DNA of 38,717 nucleotides, from assembly GCA_944323725.1 (NCBI GenBank), contig CALUTP010000029.1:1-38717 (forward strand). The letters are read 5' to 3'. Shown here piece after piece: positions 24,472 through 33,590 of this stretch (its first letter is position 1; every line of letters starts with the position of its first letter). The translations under genes and the position numbers were made by a program. This DNA is from Candidatus Gastranaerophilales bacterium. GTDB lineage: Bacteria; Cyanobacteriota; Vampirovibrionia; Gastranaerophilales; Gastranaerophilaceae. The notes beneath the pieces were generated by a model, which worked only from the letters and a program-made list of their open reading frames with translations, had not been told where the DNA came from and did no database searches.

Positions 24472-26115
24472 TTATAACATGACTTTTTCTAAATTAGTTT
24501 CAAGCTGTACTCCTGTTGGTATAAAAAATCCAAAGGTATTTTTATTAGTTTTTTTACTTTCTGCTATTAATATGCCATTGTGAGCTTCTATAATTTGTTT
24601 TGCAAGATGTAGTTTTAAGCAAAATCCTATTTTATTATATGATGATTGACCTTTATATTTATCAAACATCATTTCTAAAGCTTCTTTTTTTATGAATGGA
24701 CTTTCTGATATTATTTGCATTTCTATTTCGTCATGAACTTTTTTTATTAGAATTTCTATTTGAGTTCTTTCAAATGCGTATGAAATACTATTTTCTAAAA
24801 TATTTATAACAGCTCTTTTCATAAAATTCCGATCTGCTGATATAAATCCGATATTAGGTTTAGGTTTTATTTGTATTTCAATGTTTTTGTCATTAGCGAG
24901 TTTAGCAAGGTCATTACAGCATTCTGCTGTAAGTTCAATTATATCTACATCTGTATTATGAAGTTTTATTTCTTCATTTTCAAATTTATATGAAAATAAA
25001 ACAGTAGATACCATATCATACATATTTTGACAGGATTCTAATGTCATTTTTAGCATTTCATACTGTTCTCTTGTTACATCACCAAACATTCCGCCTATAA
25101 GCATTTCAAGTGAACGTATTTGAGCAATTACAGGAGTTTTTAAATCATGACTTAATGTTGCTATGAATCTTTCTTTTTGGTGTTCAGCTTCTTTTTCTTT
25201 TTGGATATCAAGTAAAAAAACTGTTATACCAATTATTTTTTTATTCTCATTGATGATTGGTACGCGATATTCTTTACACCATACTGGCGGTTTATTTGGA
25301 ATATTATATATGTGTTCCGTAATTATAGGTTTTTTATTTTTTATTACATTTTTCCTTTCGTATTCAAGGATTTTTTCTTCAGTATTAGTATATGTTTTTG
25401 CTATATTAACTCCTGCTAGGTCATCATGATTCAAGTCTATAAATTCAAGAAATTTATTATTGCCTCTTAAATATTTGCCGTCTTTATCTGTAACAAATGA
25501 AACCATTGGAAGATTATTTAACATTTCACTCACTTGTCTTTGTTTTTCCATAAATTTTGTGCGCATTCGCTCTCTTATTGTAATATCTCTTGCAATTGTC
25601 ATTATTCCATTTACTTCTCCATTTTTTTTCATAGGAGCAGCTATGACGTCATATATTTTTGCGCCAGCAGATGGATGTTCTATTTCAATGGTATATTTAA
25701 CGCTTTTCCCTGTTAATAATACTTTTTTATCTTTTTTCATAACAATAGAAGCTGCTTTTTGCGGTAAAAGCTCAAATGCAGTTTTATTTTTAATAGAGTT
25801 TAGACTTCTTATTTTATATAGGCTGCACATTGCTTGATTACAAGCTATATAACGTAATTGAGCATTTTTATAAGAAATTAAATCTGGACAATTTTCACTA
25901 AATGTATTAACCAAATCTTCAAGGGTTTGAGTTCTGATTTTGAGTTGTTTCAAAAGTTTTTTATTTTCTACAAAAGCTATTAATAAAACTAGAATTAATC
26001 CAATAGTCACAACTGTTTGCGGGCTGGAATTTAAAGCAGCATCCTGATAGACGCTCCAGATTATAAAGCCCGTAAAAAACGTATAAAATATGCTTTTTAC
26101 TAATTTTCTATTCAT
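24472..26115 (-). CDS. PAS-domain histidine kinase with degenerate ATP lid
   Basis: A 547-residue sensor kinase. Two N-terminal TM segments (about 8-22 and 33-49) flank a very short outside loop, then a coiled coil, two PAS domains (about 70-180 and 195-305), HisKA with phosphoacceptor His323 in LSHDLKTPV, and an HATPase domain with N box INILENSISYA (Asn442). The G1 box (DxGxG) is not present: the matching region reads IISESPFIKKE (468-478). The G2 region is IGFCLKLHLAKQII. It probably senses a cytosolic signal and pairs with the NarL-type regulator encoded 37 bp upstream in the same operon. Whether it still has kinase activity is open. Confidence 0.9.
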   Translation of the reverse strand: MNRKLVKSIFYTFFTGFIIWSVYQDAALNSSPQTVVTIGLILVLLIAFVENKKLLKQLKIRTQTLEDLVNTFSENCPDLISYKNAQLRYIACNQAMCSLYKIRSLNSIKNKTAFELLPQKAASIVMKKDKKVLLTGKSVKYTIEIEHPSAGAKIYDVIAAPMKKNGEVNGIMTIARDITIRERMRTKFMEKQRQVSEMLNNLPMVSFVTDKDGKYLRGNNKFLEFIDLNHDDLAGVNIAKTYTNTEEKILEYERKNVIKNKKPIITEHIYNIPNKPPVWCKEYRVPIINENKKIIGITVFLLDIQKEKEAEHQKERFIATLSHDLKTPVIAQIRSLEMLIGGMFGDVTREQYEMLKMTLESCQNMYDMVSTVLFSYKFENEEIKLHNTDVDIIELTAECCNDLAKLANDKNIEIQIKPKPNIGFISADRNFMKRAVINILENSISYAFERTQIEILIKKVHDEIEMQIISESPFIKKEALEMMFDKYKGQSSYNKIGFCLKLHLAKQIIEAHNGILIAESKKTNKNTFGFFIPTGVQLETNLEKVML

Positions 26116-26152
26116 ATTTAATTTTCTTTTTCTCTTTTTTCTTATAGGGTGC

Positions 26153-26824
26153 TTATTTCAAGAGATCATATTTTACTGCTTTTACAGCAGCTTGGACTCT
26201 GTCAGATACAGACAGTTTCGTTAGGATTTTGCAGACGTGTGATTTTGCCGTATGAGGACTTATCATTATAATATCACCAATTTCTGTATTAGATTTTCCT
26301 TCTACGACAAGTTTTAATATATCAAGTTCTCTTTCTGAGAGGTGGATATCAAGTTTCTTTTTGTTGTTATAAAGATTATTGAAATCTGTTGATGCAGGTT
26401 CTGGAAATGCTGATAGTGCCATTCTCGCAATTCTTGGATCAATCCAGACTGCTCCTTTATGGACTTCTTTTATCACATTACACAAGTCAGAAATATGTAT
26501 ATCTTTAAGTGCATAAGCATGTGCTCCAGATGATAATGATGCAAATATTTCTTCATATCTATCATGAGATGTCAGTACAATTACTTTAGTTTTTGGAAAT
26601 TTACGGCTGATTATTTTAGTAGCTTCAAGCCCATTCATATAAGGAAGACCTAAATCCATTAACACGATATCAGCAGGCTTATTTTTTAGTGCTTCCAAGC
26701 CTTCTTCAGCGGTTTCAAATGCTCCTAGTATTTCAAAATCTTTATATAGGGAAAATTTATGTTTATAAGTCGCTCTTGTCAATGAGTAATCTTCAATTAT
26801 ATATAAAGTAATTTTATCTGTCAT
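26153..26824 (-). CDS. NarL/LuxR-family response regulator
   Basis: A 223-residue two-component regulator. The receiver domain has the acidic pair Glu11/Asp12, phosphoacceptor Asp57 in VLMDLGLPYMNG, Thr85/Ser86 (LTSHD) and Lys107. The output domain (about 155-223) is a LuxR-type helix-turn-helix: LSERELDILKLVVEGKSNTEIGDIIMISPHTAKSHVCKIL. The SPHTAKSHV and VSDRVQAAVKAVKYDLL forms are usual in cyanobacterial NarL proteins. A GGAGAGG/AGGAA-rich region precedes the ATG. It is first in the operon with the histidine kinase. Targets cannot be named from sequence. Confidence 0.93.
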   Translation of the reverse strand: MTDKITLYIIEDYSLTRATYKHKFSLYKDFEILGAFETAEEGLEALKNKPADIVLMDLGLPYMNGLEATKIISRKFPKTKVIVLTSHDRYEEIFASLSSGAHAYALKDIHISDLCNVIKEVHKGAVWIDPRIARMALSAFPEPASTDFNNLYNNKKKLDIHLSERELDILKLVVEGKSNTEIGDIIMISPHTAKSHVCKILTKLSVSDRVQAAVKAVKYDLLK

Positions 26825-26888
26825 TTATCTATTCCTATTCCTCTCCATAACTTACTAATCATAACTGTTAGAAAAATAAATTACTATC

Positions 26889-26900
26889 ACCCGAGTGGGT
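26889..26900 (-). other. Short palindrome upstream of the response regulator
   Basis: ACCC-GAGT-GGGT lies in the 112-bp gap between the diguanylate cyclase stop and the response-regulator start, just downstream of AT-rich minus-strand -10-like sequence. It may be an operator or a small RNA hairpin; too short to act as a terminator. Confidence 0.3.
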
Positions 26901-26936
26901 ATATAATAAATGCCAGTTAAAACTTAATTATAATAA

Positions 26937-27605
26937 TTATACTGCTGAAATTACACGATTTCTGCCGCTTTGTTTTGCTGAATATAAAGCTTTGTCAGCC
27001 ATATCAAGGAATTGGCTCGCATTTTCTATATTATCATTACAACTATTTACGCCTATGCTGATTGTAATTTTTATAGGAGTATCATTATATTTAAAAGGAT
27101 AATTTTCAATCCTGCTTCTGAGGCGTTCAAGAGGAATTAAAGCATTCTCAATAGGGGTTTCTGTTAACAGTGCTACAAATTCTTCTCCCCCATATCTAAA
27201 AACCAGATCAGTTTTTCTGAAAGTTTCCATAATCAAGTATGCAACTTCCTTTAATACATAATCACCACAAAGATGTCCATAAGTATCATTTACTTTTTTA
27301 AAAAAATCTATATCAATTACTGCAATACTTAAATCATTTTTATATCTTTTAGCTCTTAAAAATTCTCTTTCAAGATGAACGTCAAGATTTCTTCGGTTAT
27401 AAAGACCAGTCAATGCGTCCGTTACAGAAAGATGTTTTGTATGGGAATACATAAAATTAATTTTTCTTATTACATCCAGCTTGTTACTTTCAGGAACTGG
27501 AAAATTTGTGATAATTTCTTCAATATTTTTTTGAATTTCATCCAGTACTTCTGGCGGCATATCAAAGCTCAGATTGTCAATATCCGGTTCTTTTTTATCA
27601 ACCAT
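26937..27605 (-). CDS. Diguanylate cyclase (GGDEF domain)
   Basis: Makes cyclic di-GMP from two GTP. The protein (222 aa) has an acidic N-terminal helical region of about 60 residues, then the GGDEF domain: DALTGLYNRR (63-72), metal site VIDIDFFKKVNDTYGH (Asp98, Asp100) and the A site GGEEF (139-143). The inhibitory I site RxxD is intact (Arg130-Asp133, five residues before GGEEF), so product feedback is expected. There is no sensor domain or TM segment. GAGGGAG lies 4 bases before the ATG. The gene is divergent from the HD-domain gene. Confidence 0.93.
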   Translation of the reverse strand: MVDKKEPDIDNLSFDMPPEVLDEIQKNIEEIITNFPVPESNKLDVIRKINFMYSHTKHLSVTDALTGLYNRRNLDVHLEREFLRAKRYKNDLSIAVIDIDFFKKVNDTYGHLCGDYVLKEVAYLIMETFRKTDLVFRYGGEEFVALLTETPIENALIPLERLRSRIENYPFKYNDTPIKITISIGVNSCNDNIENASQFLDMADKALYSAKQSGRNRVISAV

Positions 27606-27678
27606 AATCTCCCTCTAATATTTTTATTATAACATAAAATTTGCTTATAAATATTTTTTTTGCTAAAGTTTACACAAG

Positions 27679-28269
27679 ATGAAATTGAGAACAGAAGATA
27701 TTTTAGCAAAATTTTCTAATGATGTTTCCCATCCTAAAGAAGTCAGACGAATTGCATTGATGCTTTTTGATGAATTGAGTAAAAATGTAAAAGGTATGTC
27801 TTTAAAAGATAGAAAGCTTTTAGAAAGTGCAGCGCTTTTACATGATATAGGATATTATGTTGAAGCAAAATCCCACAATAAGCATTCCCAGCAGATAATT
27901 TTAGAAAATGGACTTGACGAATTTTCATTACATGAAACTGAAATGATTGCTTGTATTGCAAGGTACCATAGAGGAAGTCTTCCCAATAAACAAAAACATG
28001 AATTATATGGAAATTTTGAAAAAAAAGATAGGAAAAAAATAAAACGGCTTGCTGGCATATTGAGGATTGCTGATGGGTTGGATAGTGGTCATTTAGCTGT
28101 TATAAAAGATATTACTATTAATTACGATGAAGATAATAATATTATAGAGATTTATCTTACACCAAATACTCCGGAGTTTCTTCCTGATATTACTGTTGCA
28201 ATTCGAAAAAGAGATCTTTTGGAAATTGGGTTTAAAAGTCAGTCTGTTATTAAGTTTACTGGCATATAA
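27679..28269 (+). CDS. HD-domain phosphohydrolase, Ppx/GppA C-terminal type
   Basis: The 196-residue protein is a stand-alone version of the HD domain found after the phosphatase domain in exopolyphosphatase/guanosine pentaphosphatase proteins. Motifs are LESAALLHDIGYYV (His55, Asp56), HNKHSQQII (His69), ARYHRG (His97) and LAGILRIADGLDSGHL. The metal-binding set is intact, so phosphohydrolase activity on a nucleotide or polyphosphate is likely. The start lacks a Shine-Dalgarno. A promoter TTGCTT (27641-27646), 17 bp, TAAAGT (27664-27669, preceded by TGC) ends nine bases before the ATG. Confidence 0.85.
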   Translation: MKLRTEDILAKFSNDVSHPKEVRRIALMLFDELSKNVKGMSLKDRKLLESAALLHDIGYYVEAKSHNKHSQQIILENGLDEFSLHETEMIACIARYHRGSLPNKQKHELYGNFEKKDRKKIKRLAGILRIADGLDSGHLAVIKDITINYDEDNNIIEIYLTPNTPEFLPDITVAIRKRDLLEIGFKSQSVIKFTGI

Positions 28270-28367
28270 CGCTATGTAACAAAAAATTTACAAAAACACT
28301 AAAATTGTAACATTTCTTCATGTAAAATACTTTATATATATAAGGGAAAAATATAAGGAATAAAGTT

Positions 28368-28655
28368 ATGAGTGGTTTCGATGTTAATGTTTTGAGTACA
28401 AAACCTGTAATAAGAGAAGCCGCAAGTATGCAAAATGACGGCGGTGCTGGCAATCTTGGTTATATGCAGCAAGGTGAAAATGAACAGGAAGAGAAAAAAC
28501 GCCGATTTGATGAAAGTATTTTTTCTAAAAAAGAAAAAGATGTTTTTATTTCTGAAAAAGATTTGAAATTTAAAGAACCTGAAGAAAAATTTTCTATTGC
28601 GAAATTTATTGCGCAGATTATTCTTGCTATCAAAAAGTTTTTTAACATTAAATAG
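28368..28655 (+). CDS. Small protein with C-terminal amphipathic helix, unknown
   Basis: Family not recognised. The 95-residue product is hydrophilic and charged in the first 70 residues (ENEQEEKKRRFDESIFSKKEKD) and ends in FSIAKFIAQIILAIKKFFNIK, a basic amphipathic or membrane-associating helix. AAGGAAT lies 7 bases before the ATG, which supports real translation. It lies in a 0.9-kb stretch of small genes between the HD-domain gene and hom. Codon use is like the neighbours. No signal peptide. Confidence 0.7.
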   Translation: MSGFDVNVLSTKPVIREAASMQNDGGAGNLGYMQQGENEQEEKKRRFDESIFSKKEKDVFISEKDLKFKEPEEKFSIAKFIAQIILAIKKFFNIK

Positions 28656-28671
28656 TTTTAAAAATTAATAC

Positions 28672-28700
28672 TTTACAAAAAAGTATCTTCATAATATATT
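28672..28700 (+). promoter_or_regulatory. Promoter of the small gene at 28740
   Basis: TTTACA (28672-28677), 17 bp, TATATT (28695-28700). The start would be near 28707, inside the inverted repeat at 28703-28721. Confidence 0.6.
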
Positions 28701-28702
28701 AT

Positions 28703-28721
28703 TAGTGTAAAATATACACTA
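28703..28721 (+). promoter_or_regulatory. Perfect 19-bp inverted repeat at the transcription start (operator candidate)
   Basis: TAGTGTA-AAATA-TACACTA, perfect 7-bp arms, covers the predicted transcription start and ends 18 bases before the ATG at 28740, just upstream of its AGAGG site. A repressor site is the simplest reading; a 5'-end mRNA hairpin is the alternative. Confidence 0.55.
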
Positions 28722-28739
28722 GTTAAGAGGATAAAGAAT

Positions 28740-29102
28740 ATGAAGATTAATTTTGTACCCCAAAGATTGGCGCAAAGTCTTGCGTTGGAAGAAAAATTTT
28801 CAAATGGTGTAGTAAGACGCTTAATTTCCACACCTAAAAATAAAACTATAGAGATGACTTTAAGTAATTTAGATAGTCTTGGAAATGTTTATCCAAAAGG
28901 ATATTATGTTACATCTGCAAAAGCATATGACAAAAAAGGTATGCTTGTAAAATCTATAGAAAGAAAGGTTACAGGAAGTACTAATTCAGAGACAACTGTA
29001 AAAGAAGTAAGAAAAAATGTAAACGGGAAGTTTATAAATTATAATACATACAGTATTGTAAGAAATAATGATAATGTAGCAAAAATTGATTTAAATAAAT
29101 AA
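28740..29102 (+). CDS. Small beta-rich protein of unknown function
   Basis: The 120-residue product is not recognised. It has no signal peptide or TM segment. The sequence after residue 20 alternates short polar strands (GVVRRLISTPKNKTIEMTLSNLDSLGNV, SAKAYDKKGMLVKSIERKVTGSTNSETTVKEVRKNVNGKFINYNTYSIVR) and looks like an all-beta fold with repeated hairpins. AGAGG lies 9 bases before the ATG. A strong terminator follows at 29111-29139, so it forms a single-gene transcript under the promoter and inverted repeat just upstream. Confidence 0.78.
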   Translation: MKINFVPQRLAQSLALEEKFSNGVVRRLISTPKNKTIEMTLSNLDSLGNVYPKGYYVTSAKAYDKKGMLVKSIERKVTGSTNSETTVKEVRKNVNGKFINYNTYSIVRNNDNVAKIDLNK

Positions 29103-29110
29103 TTTATGCG

Positions 29111-29139
29111 AAAGCCCGAATTAAATTTCGGGCTTTTAT
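29111..29139 (+). terminator. Intrinsic terminator after 28740-29102
   Basis: AAAGCCCGAA (29111-29120) pairs with TTCGGGCTTT (29127-29136), followed by T/A-rich sequence. Confidence 0.9.
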
Positions 29140-29158
29140 ATATTTAAAAATATTTTTA

Positions 29159-29167
29159 TGTTAACAT
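29159..29167 (+). promoter_or_regulatory. Extended -10 of the hom gene, leaderless type
   Basis: TGT-TAACAT (extended -10, hexamer 29162-29167) ends six bases before ATG 29174. No good -35 and no Shine-Dalgarno. Confidence 0.45.
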
Positions 29168-29173
29168 CTTTTT

Positions 29174-30490
29174 ATGGAAAATAATGTTAATGATATTTTG
29201 CAGCCGAAGCAGAATGAAGGGAAAAAGATTAAAGTCGGCATAATTGGTCTAGGTACTGTAGGTTCAGGCGTTTTTAAGACGCTTTGTAATTTTGAAAATA
29301 TTGAAATAGTTGCTATTGCAGTAAAAAATATTAATAAACAAAGGAATATTAAAGGATTAAACGCTTCGATTATTACAGATGATCCGTATAAAATTGTTAA
29401 TAATCCTGAAATTGATATTGTTGCAGAACTAATAGGAGGAGTAAATCCAGCTTTCGATTTGATAAAAACTGCAATAAAAAATGGTAAGCATATAGTTACT
29501 GCAAATAAAGAGCTTTTAGCAAAACATGGCGAAGAATTATTCAATTTTGCAGAAAAACATAATAAAGTTGTACTTTATGAGGCAGCTATTGCTGGGGGTA
29601 TTCCTATTATTATGCCAATCAAGACAATCCTTGCAGGTAATAATATTACAAAAATTGAAGCAATTCTGAATGGTACTACAAATTATATTTTAACTAAAAT
29701 GGATGCTCAGGGAGCATCGTATGAGAATGTATTAAAGGAAGCTCAAGAGCTTGGTTATGCTGAGACTGATCCTACTGGTGATGTTGAAGGCTTTGATGCT
29801 GCATACAAGATTACAACTCTTGCTACTATTGCTTTCAAAAAAAGGATTAAGCTAGAGAATGTTTATCGTGAGGGTATTACAAAAATTAGAGCGCAGGATA
29901 TGCAGGCTGCAAATGATTTAGGTTATAAGATTAAACTTATTGCATCAGCATATATTGATAAAGGGGGCAGAGCGGATGTAAGAGTTCATCCTATGCTTGT
30001 TTCTAAAAAATCTACACTTGCTCATATCGATTATGTAACAAATGCAGTTTCACTAAGCGGTCATCCAATAGGGGATATTACACTATCTGGGCCGGGTGCT
30101 GGAGAATTCCCTACCGCAAGTTCCGTTGTAGGTGATATTCTTGCAATTTCAGCTGAATTAGGCAAGAGTGATTATATATTACCTATGATGAGATGTCGTC
30201 ATAATATTGATGCAGAACCTATTGATATATCTGATACTGATAATAAATATTACCTTTCAATCAATGCAAAAAATAATAAAGGCGTTATTGGTAAGATTGG
30301 TAAGATTTGTGCAGATAATAACATAAGTCTTGCAAGTATTGTGCAACGTGGAGTTTCAGAGGATAATACTGCGGATATTACAGTTATAACGGAATTATGC
30401 AGAGAAAAAGATATGCAAAACGCCCTGCAGGCTTTTGAAAATGATGAATATATTAATAAAGTTAATAATTTGATAAGAGTTCAGATATAA
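29174..30490 (+). CDS. hom: Homoserine dehydrogenase
   Basis: Reduces aspartate semialdehyde to homoserine in the threonine/methionine pathway. The Rossmann motif GLGTVG (25-30) is followed by the catalytic domain with [36 protein letters not shown] and the C-terminal part [16 protein letters not shown]. An ACT domain occupies the last 80 residues ([20 protein letters not shown] onward), the usual seat of threonine feedback inhibition. At 438 aa it is a monofunctional enzyme without aspartate kinase. It is followed 52 bp later by thrC in the same direction, with a common terminator at 31597, so the two form a threonine operon. Confidence 0.96.
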   Translation: MENNVNDILQPKQNEGKKIKVGIIGLGTVGSGVFKTLCNFENIEIVAIAVKNINKQRNIKGLNASIITDDPYKIVNNPEIDIVAELIGGVNPAFDLIKTAIKNGKHIVTANKELLAKHGEELFNFAEKHNKVVLYEAAIAGGIPIIMPIKTILAGNNITKIEAILNGTTNYILTKMDAQGASYENVLKEAQELGYAETDPTGDVEGFDAAYKITTLATIAFKKRIKLENVYREGITKIRAQDMQAANDLGYKIKLIASAYIDKGGRADVRVHPMLVSKKSTLAHIDYVTNAVSLSGHPIGDITLSGPGAGEFPTASSVVGDILAISAELGKSDYILPMMRCRHNIDAEPIDISDTDNKYYLSINAKNNKGVIGKIGKICADNNISLASIVQRGVSEDNTADITVITELCREKDMQNALQAFENDEYINKVNNLIRVQI

Positions 30491-30542
30491 CAGAGATAAT
30501 TTAATAAGAAAGGCGGCTTTAGCCGTAAATCAGGTGATAATT

Positions 30543-31595
30543 ATGTACTATCAAGGATTAATAAATACTTTTAGAGAGTATTTGCCTGTTTCAGACAAAA
30601 CTCCAATTGTTACTTTAAATGAGGGCAATACTCCTCTTATTAAAGCAGATAACCTTGCTAAAAAAATTGGATTAGAAGCTGAAATTTATTTAAAATTTGA
30701 GGGTTGTAATCCTACAGGCAGTTTTAAAGATCGTGGAATGACCATGGCAGTTTCCAAAGCAAAGGAAGCCGGTTCAGGTGCAATTATATGTGCTTCGACA
30801 GGTAATACTTCAGCTTCTGCGGCAGCTTATGGCGCAAAAGCTGGCATGAGAACTTTTGTGCTTATCCCTGACGGGTACATTGCACTTGGTAAACTATCTC
30901 AGGCAATGATGTATGGGGCTGAGATTATTGCAATTCAGGGGAATTTTGATGAAGCATTAGAACTTGTTAGAAAAATTGCAGATGAATATCCTATTACATT
31001 GGTAAACTCTGTTAATCCATATAGAATTGAAGGACAAAAAACAGGTGCTTTCGAAATATGCAATGCTCTTGGCGGGGCTCCGGATTACCACTTTATCCCA
31101 GTTGGTAACGCAGGAAATATAACTGCATATTGGAAAGGTTATAAAGAATGGTATAATGCGGGCAAAATTAAAGCACTTCCTAAAATGATGGGGTTTGAAG
31201 CTGAAGGAGCTGCAGCAATTGTTAGAGGTGAGAGGATTTTTAAACCTGAAACACTTGCTACTGCAATTCGTATTGGAAATCCTGCAAGTTGGAAATTTGC
31301 AGAAGCTGCCAGAGATGAAAGTAATGGCATGATTAATTGTGTTACTGATGAAGAAATTGTAAAAGCATATAAACTAATTGCATCTTGTGAAGGGGTTTTG
31401 GCAGAACCAGCAAGTGCAGCATCTGTTGCAGGACTCATTAAAGTCAAAGATCAAATTAAAGAAGGGGCAAAGATCGTCTGTATCCTTACGGGTAATGGTC
31501 TAAAAGATCCTGATAATGCTATTAAATACTCTAATGCAGATGTTAAAAAGACATCATCGGATATGACAGAAATTTTAAAAGCAATGGATATATAA
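30543..31595 (+). CDS. thrC: Threonine synthase
   Basis: PLP enzyme converting O-phosphohomoserine to threonine. The PLP lysine is in [10 protein letters not shown] (Lys62 with the start used), [15 protein letters not shown] and the glycine-rich phosphate loop [15 protein letters not shown] follow, and the C-terminus has [14 protein letters not shown] and [10 protein letters not shown]. It belongs to the shorter, plant/Bacillus-like class (350 aa). I use ATG 30543 with AGGTGA upstream; a GTG at 30534 is in frame but overlaps that site. The gap from hom contains a small hairpin (GGCT/AGCC near 30513-30525) without a T run. Confidence 0.95.
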   Translation: MYYQGLINTFREYLPVSDKTPIVTLNEGNTPLIKADNLAKKIGLEAEIYLKFEGCNPTGSFKDRGMTMAVSKAKEAGSGAIICASTGNTSASAAAYGAKAGMRTFVLIPDGYIALGKLSQAMMYGAEIIAIQGNFDEALELVRKIADEYPITLVNSVNPYRIEGQKTGAFEICNALGGAPDYHFIPVGNAGNITAYWKGYKEWYNAGKIKALPKMMGFEAEGAAAIVRGERIFKPETLATAIRIGNPASWKFAEAARDESNGMINCVTDEEIVKAYKLIASCEGVLAEPASAASVAGLIKVKDQIKEGAKIVCILTGNGLKDPDNAIKYSNADVKKTSSDMTEILKAMDI

Positions 31596-31596
31596 C

Positions 31597-31627
31597 AAAA
31601 GAGCCTGATTATAATCAGGCTCTTTTA
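31597..31627 (+). terminator. Intrinsic terminator of the hom-thrC operon
   Basis: A long perfect stem AAAAGAGCCTGATTA/TAATCAGGCTCTTTT with trailing T. Confidence 0.93.
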
Positions 31628-31650
31628 TTAATTGATAAACAACAGGATTA

Positions 31651-31678
31651 ATTACAAACTTTTAATTTATGATATAAT
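31651..31678 (+). promoter_or_regulatory. Leaderless-type promoter of the TPR gene
   Basis: ATTACA (31651-31656), 16 bp, TATAAT (31673-31678), then six bases to ATG 31685. No Shine-Dalgarno. Confidence 0.65.
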
Positions 31679-31684
31679 TCTGAT

Positions 31685-32599
31685 ATGAAAAAACTTTTAT
31701 TAACAGGTTTGGTTAGTTTGTTATTATCTGTTCCAGCATATGCAAGTGAAATGACAGAGGATTATCTTGATATTGCTAAAAATTATGCTGTTATGGGAGA
31801 TTATGCAGGTGCAATTATATATGTTGATAAGGCTCTTGCTTTAGAACCGGACAATAAAAGTTATAGAGATATAAGAAGTGCATTGATAAGGTTATTAAAT
31901 GTAAATCGTAAATCATATGTAACTAGTAGTAATTCAAAGCTTAATGCAGTAATTGAAGCTAGAAAAAAAGGTGACAGACAGGGGATGCTTGATGCTTTAA
32001 ATAGTGCCGTATCAGGTGGTAACTTCTGGGTATATAGCTTTTTAGGTGATTATTATAGAGAAAATAAGCTCTATGAAAGAGCTGTAGAAGCTTATTCTAA
32101 AGCTTTTGAGTCTCAACCTTCATTTACTCAGGCATTGCTTTCTATTGCTTTATGCTATTTGGAAGCAGGTAAGTATGATGCTGTCATACCTCCGATTACA
32201 AGATTTCTATATTACAATCAACAAGAAGATTTTGGATATTTTATCAGAGCAAAAGCTTATATGGGCATGTCGCAGTTTAATGATGCTGAAACTGAGATTA
32301 ACACAGCAATTGCACTTAATGATGACATTGAATACAGATATGTACATGGGATTATTCTTTATAATAAAGGTAATTATGAAAAGGCTAAAAATCTTTTTGA
32401 AAGTCTTACTCAGGATATTCAAACTTCAGATATATACAAATATATTGGACTATGCTATTATGGTCTCAAAGACTATAATAACGCACTTTTGAACCTTGAT
32501 AAAGCAATCATCCTCTCTGATGATGATAAATTTCTGATTTTAAAGTATAATGAAGTGAAGTCGGCAATAAGTGGTAATCAATCAGAATTGAAAGAATAG
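31685..32599 (+). CDS. Exported TPR-repeat protein
   Basis: The 304-residue product has a signal peptide (MKKLLLTGLVSLLLSVPAYA, cleavage after residue 20) and then tetratricopeptide repeats: YAVMGDYAGAIIYVDKALALEPDN, YRENKLYERAVEAYSKAFESQPS, YLEAGKYDAVIPPITRFLYYN, YMGMSQFNDAETEINTAIALND, YNKGNYEKAKNLFESL and YGLKDYNNALLNLDKAIILSDD. It should act as a periplasmic or surface scaffold. The metallophosphoesterase gene starts one base after its stop, so translation is probably coupled. Its mRNA is predicted leaderless. Partner proteins are unknown. Confidence 0.88.
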   Translation: MKKLLLTGLVSLLLSVPAYASEMTEDYLDIAKNYAVMGDYAGAIIYVDKALALEPDNKSYRDIRSALIRLLNVNRKSYVTSSNSKLNAVIEARKKGDRQGMLDALNSAVSGGNFWVYSFLGDYYRENKLYERAVEAYSKAFESQPSFTQALLSIALCYLEAGKYDAVIPPITRFLYYNQQEDFGYFIRAKAYMGMSQFNDAETEINTAIALNDDIEYRYVHGIILYNKGNYEKAKNLFESLTQDIQTSDIYKYIGLCYYGLKDYNNALLNLDKAIILSDDDKFLILKYNEVKSAISGNQSELKE

Positions 32600-32600
32600 T

Positions 32601-33575
32601 ATGCCAAGAAAAAAATATAAGAAAAAAGAATCTTTTTTTACCAGATTAATGAATGCAATAATTACTCTGGCACTTTCTGGTATGATGATTTATGGATTAC
32701 AATGCTATAGTGCTTCTAGTTTAAAATTTGCTCAGGTAAGTGACGTTCATTTTCTGCAAGAGGGCTCTAATACTACTTTCAAAATGACTGCTGAATCCCC
32801 TAAATTGCTTGATGATGCTGTAGAACAAATTAATGAGATCCCTAATCTTAATTTTGTTATGTTTACGGGAGATTTGATTGATAAACCTTTTGAAAAAGAA
32901 TTAAATGCGGTTCTTCCTCATGTGGAAAAACTTAATGCACCTTGGTATTTTGCTTTTGGAAACCATGATCGATGTGTTGGCGGATTTTTGACTAAGGAAC
33001 TTTATCTTGATATTTTAGGTTCTCATAATGAAAATATGAAGGGAAAAAATCGTTATTATTCCTTTATCCCTAGAAAAGGTTATAGAGTTATTGTTCTTGA
33101 TACTATTATAACTGAAAAAGTTACATCAAAGGGCTATATTGAAGAAGAGCAACTTAAATGGCTTGATACAGAGTTAAGTGAGGCTAAAAATGATACTGTA
33201 TTAATTTTTATGCATGTACCCATAATGGAACCTTTTCCTAGTGAAAGTCATAGACTTCAAAATTCTGGTGAAATTCAAGCTGTGATTGAAAAGTATAAAA
33301 ACCCTATCGCTGTTTTTTCAGGGCATTACCATGCTGCAAAAATTATTCAAAAAGGTAATGTATTATATGTAGATTCTCCTGCACTTGTTTCTTATCCTAA
33401 CGCTTTTAGAATTATAACAGTAACAAATACTCGTAAAAAAGTTATTTTTGATATACAAATGAAAGAGACTCGTGTAACAAATGTTCAAAAAATGGCTAAA
33501 TTACTTGTATTCGCGTCAAATTTATATGCAGGTGAAGCTAAAGATCAAAGCGCAATTTATGAAATAAAAAAATAA
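32601..33575 (+). CDS. Membrane-anchored metallophosphoesterase
   Basis: Calcineurin-like phosphoesterase of 324 residues. A basic N-terminus and one TM segment (about 16-33) anchor it with the catalytic domain probably outside. Metal ligands follow the family order: AQVSDVH (Asp48, His50), FTGDLID, FGNHDR, IFMHVP and SGHYHA. Substrate cannot be named; lipids, nucleotides or sugar phosphates are all known in the family. It is the second gene of a tight cluster (1 bp after the TPR gene, 15 bp before the metallo-beta-lactamase-fold gene), which suggests a shared phosphoester-related task. Confidence 0.9.
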   Translation: MPRKKYKKKESFFTRLMNAIITLALSGMMIYGLQCYSASSLKFAQVSDVHFLQEGSNTTFKMTAESPKLLDDAVEQINEIPNLNFVMFTGDLIDKPFEKELNAVLPHVEKLNAPWYFAFGNHDRCVGGFLTKELYLDILGSHNENMKGKNRYYSFIPRKGYRVIVLDTIITEKVTSKGYIEEEQLKWLDTELSEAKNDTVLIFMHVPIMEPFPSESHRLQNSGEIQAVIEKYKNPIAVFSGHYHAAKIIQKGNVLYVDSPALVSYPNAFRIITVTNTRKKVIFDIQMKETRVTNVQKMAKLLVFASNLYAGEAKDQSAIYEIKK

Positions 33576-33590
33576 TAGAGGTATAATTAT

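Noticed and set aside
30513-30525. Terminator between hom and thrC
   Set aside because: The hairpin is only 4-5 bp and has no T run; a strong terminator follows thrC instead.
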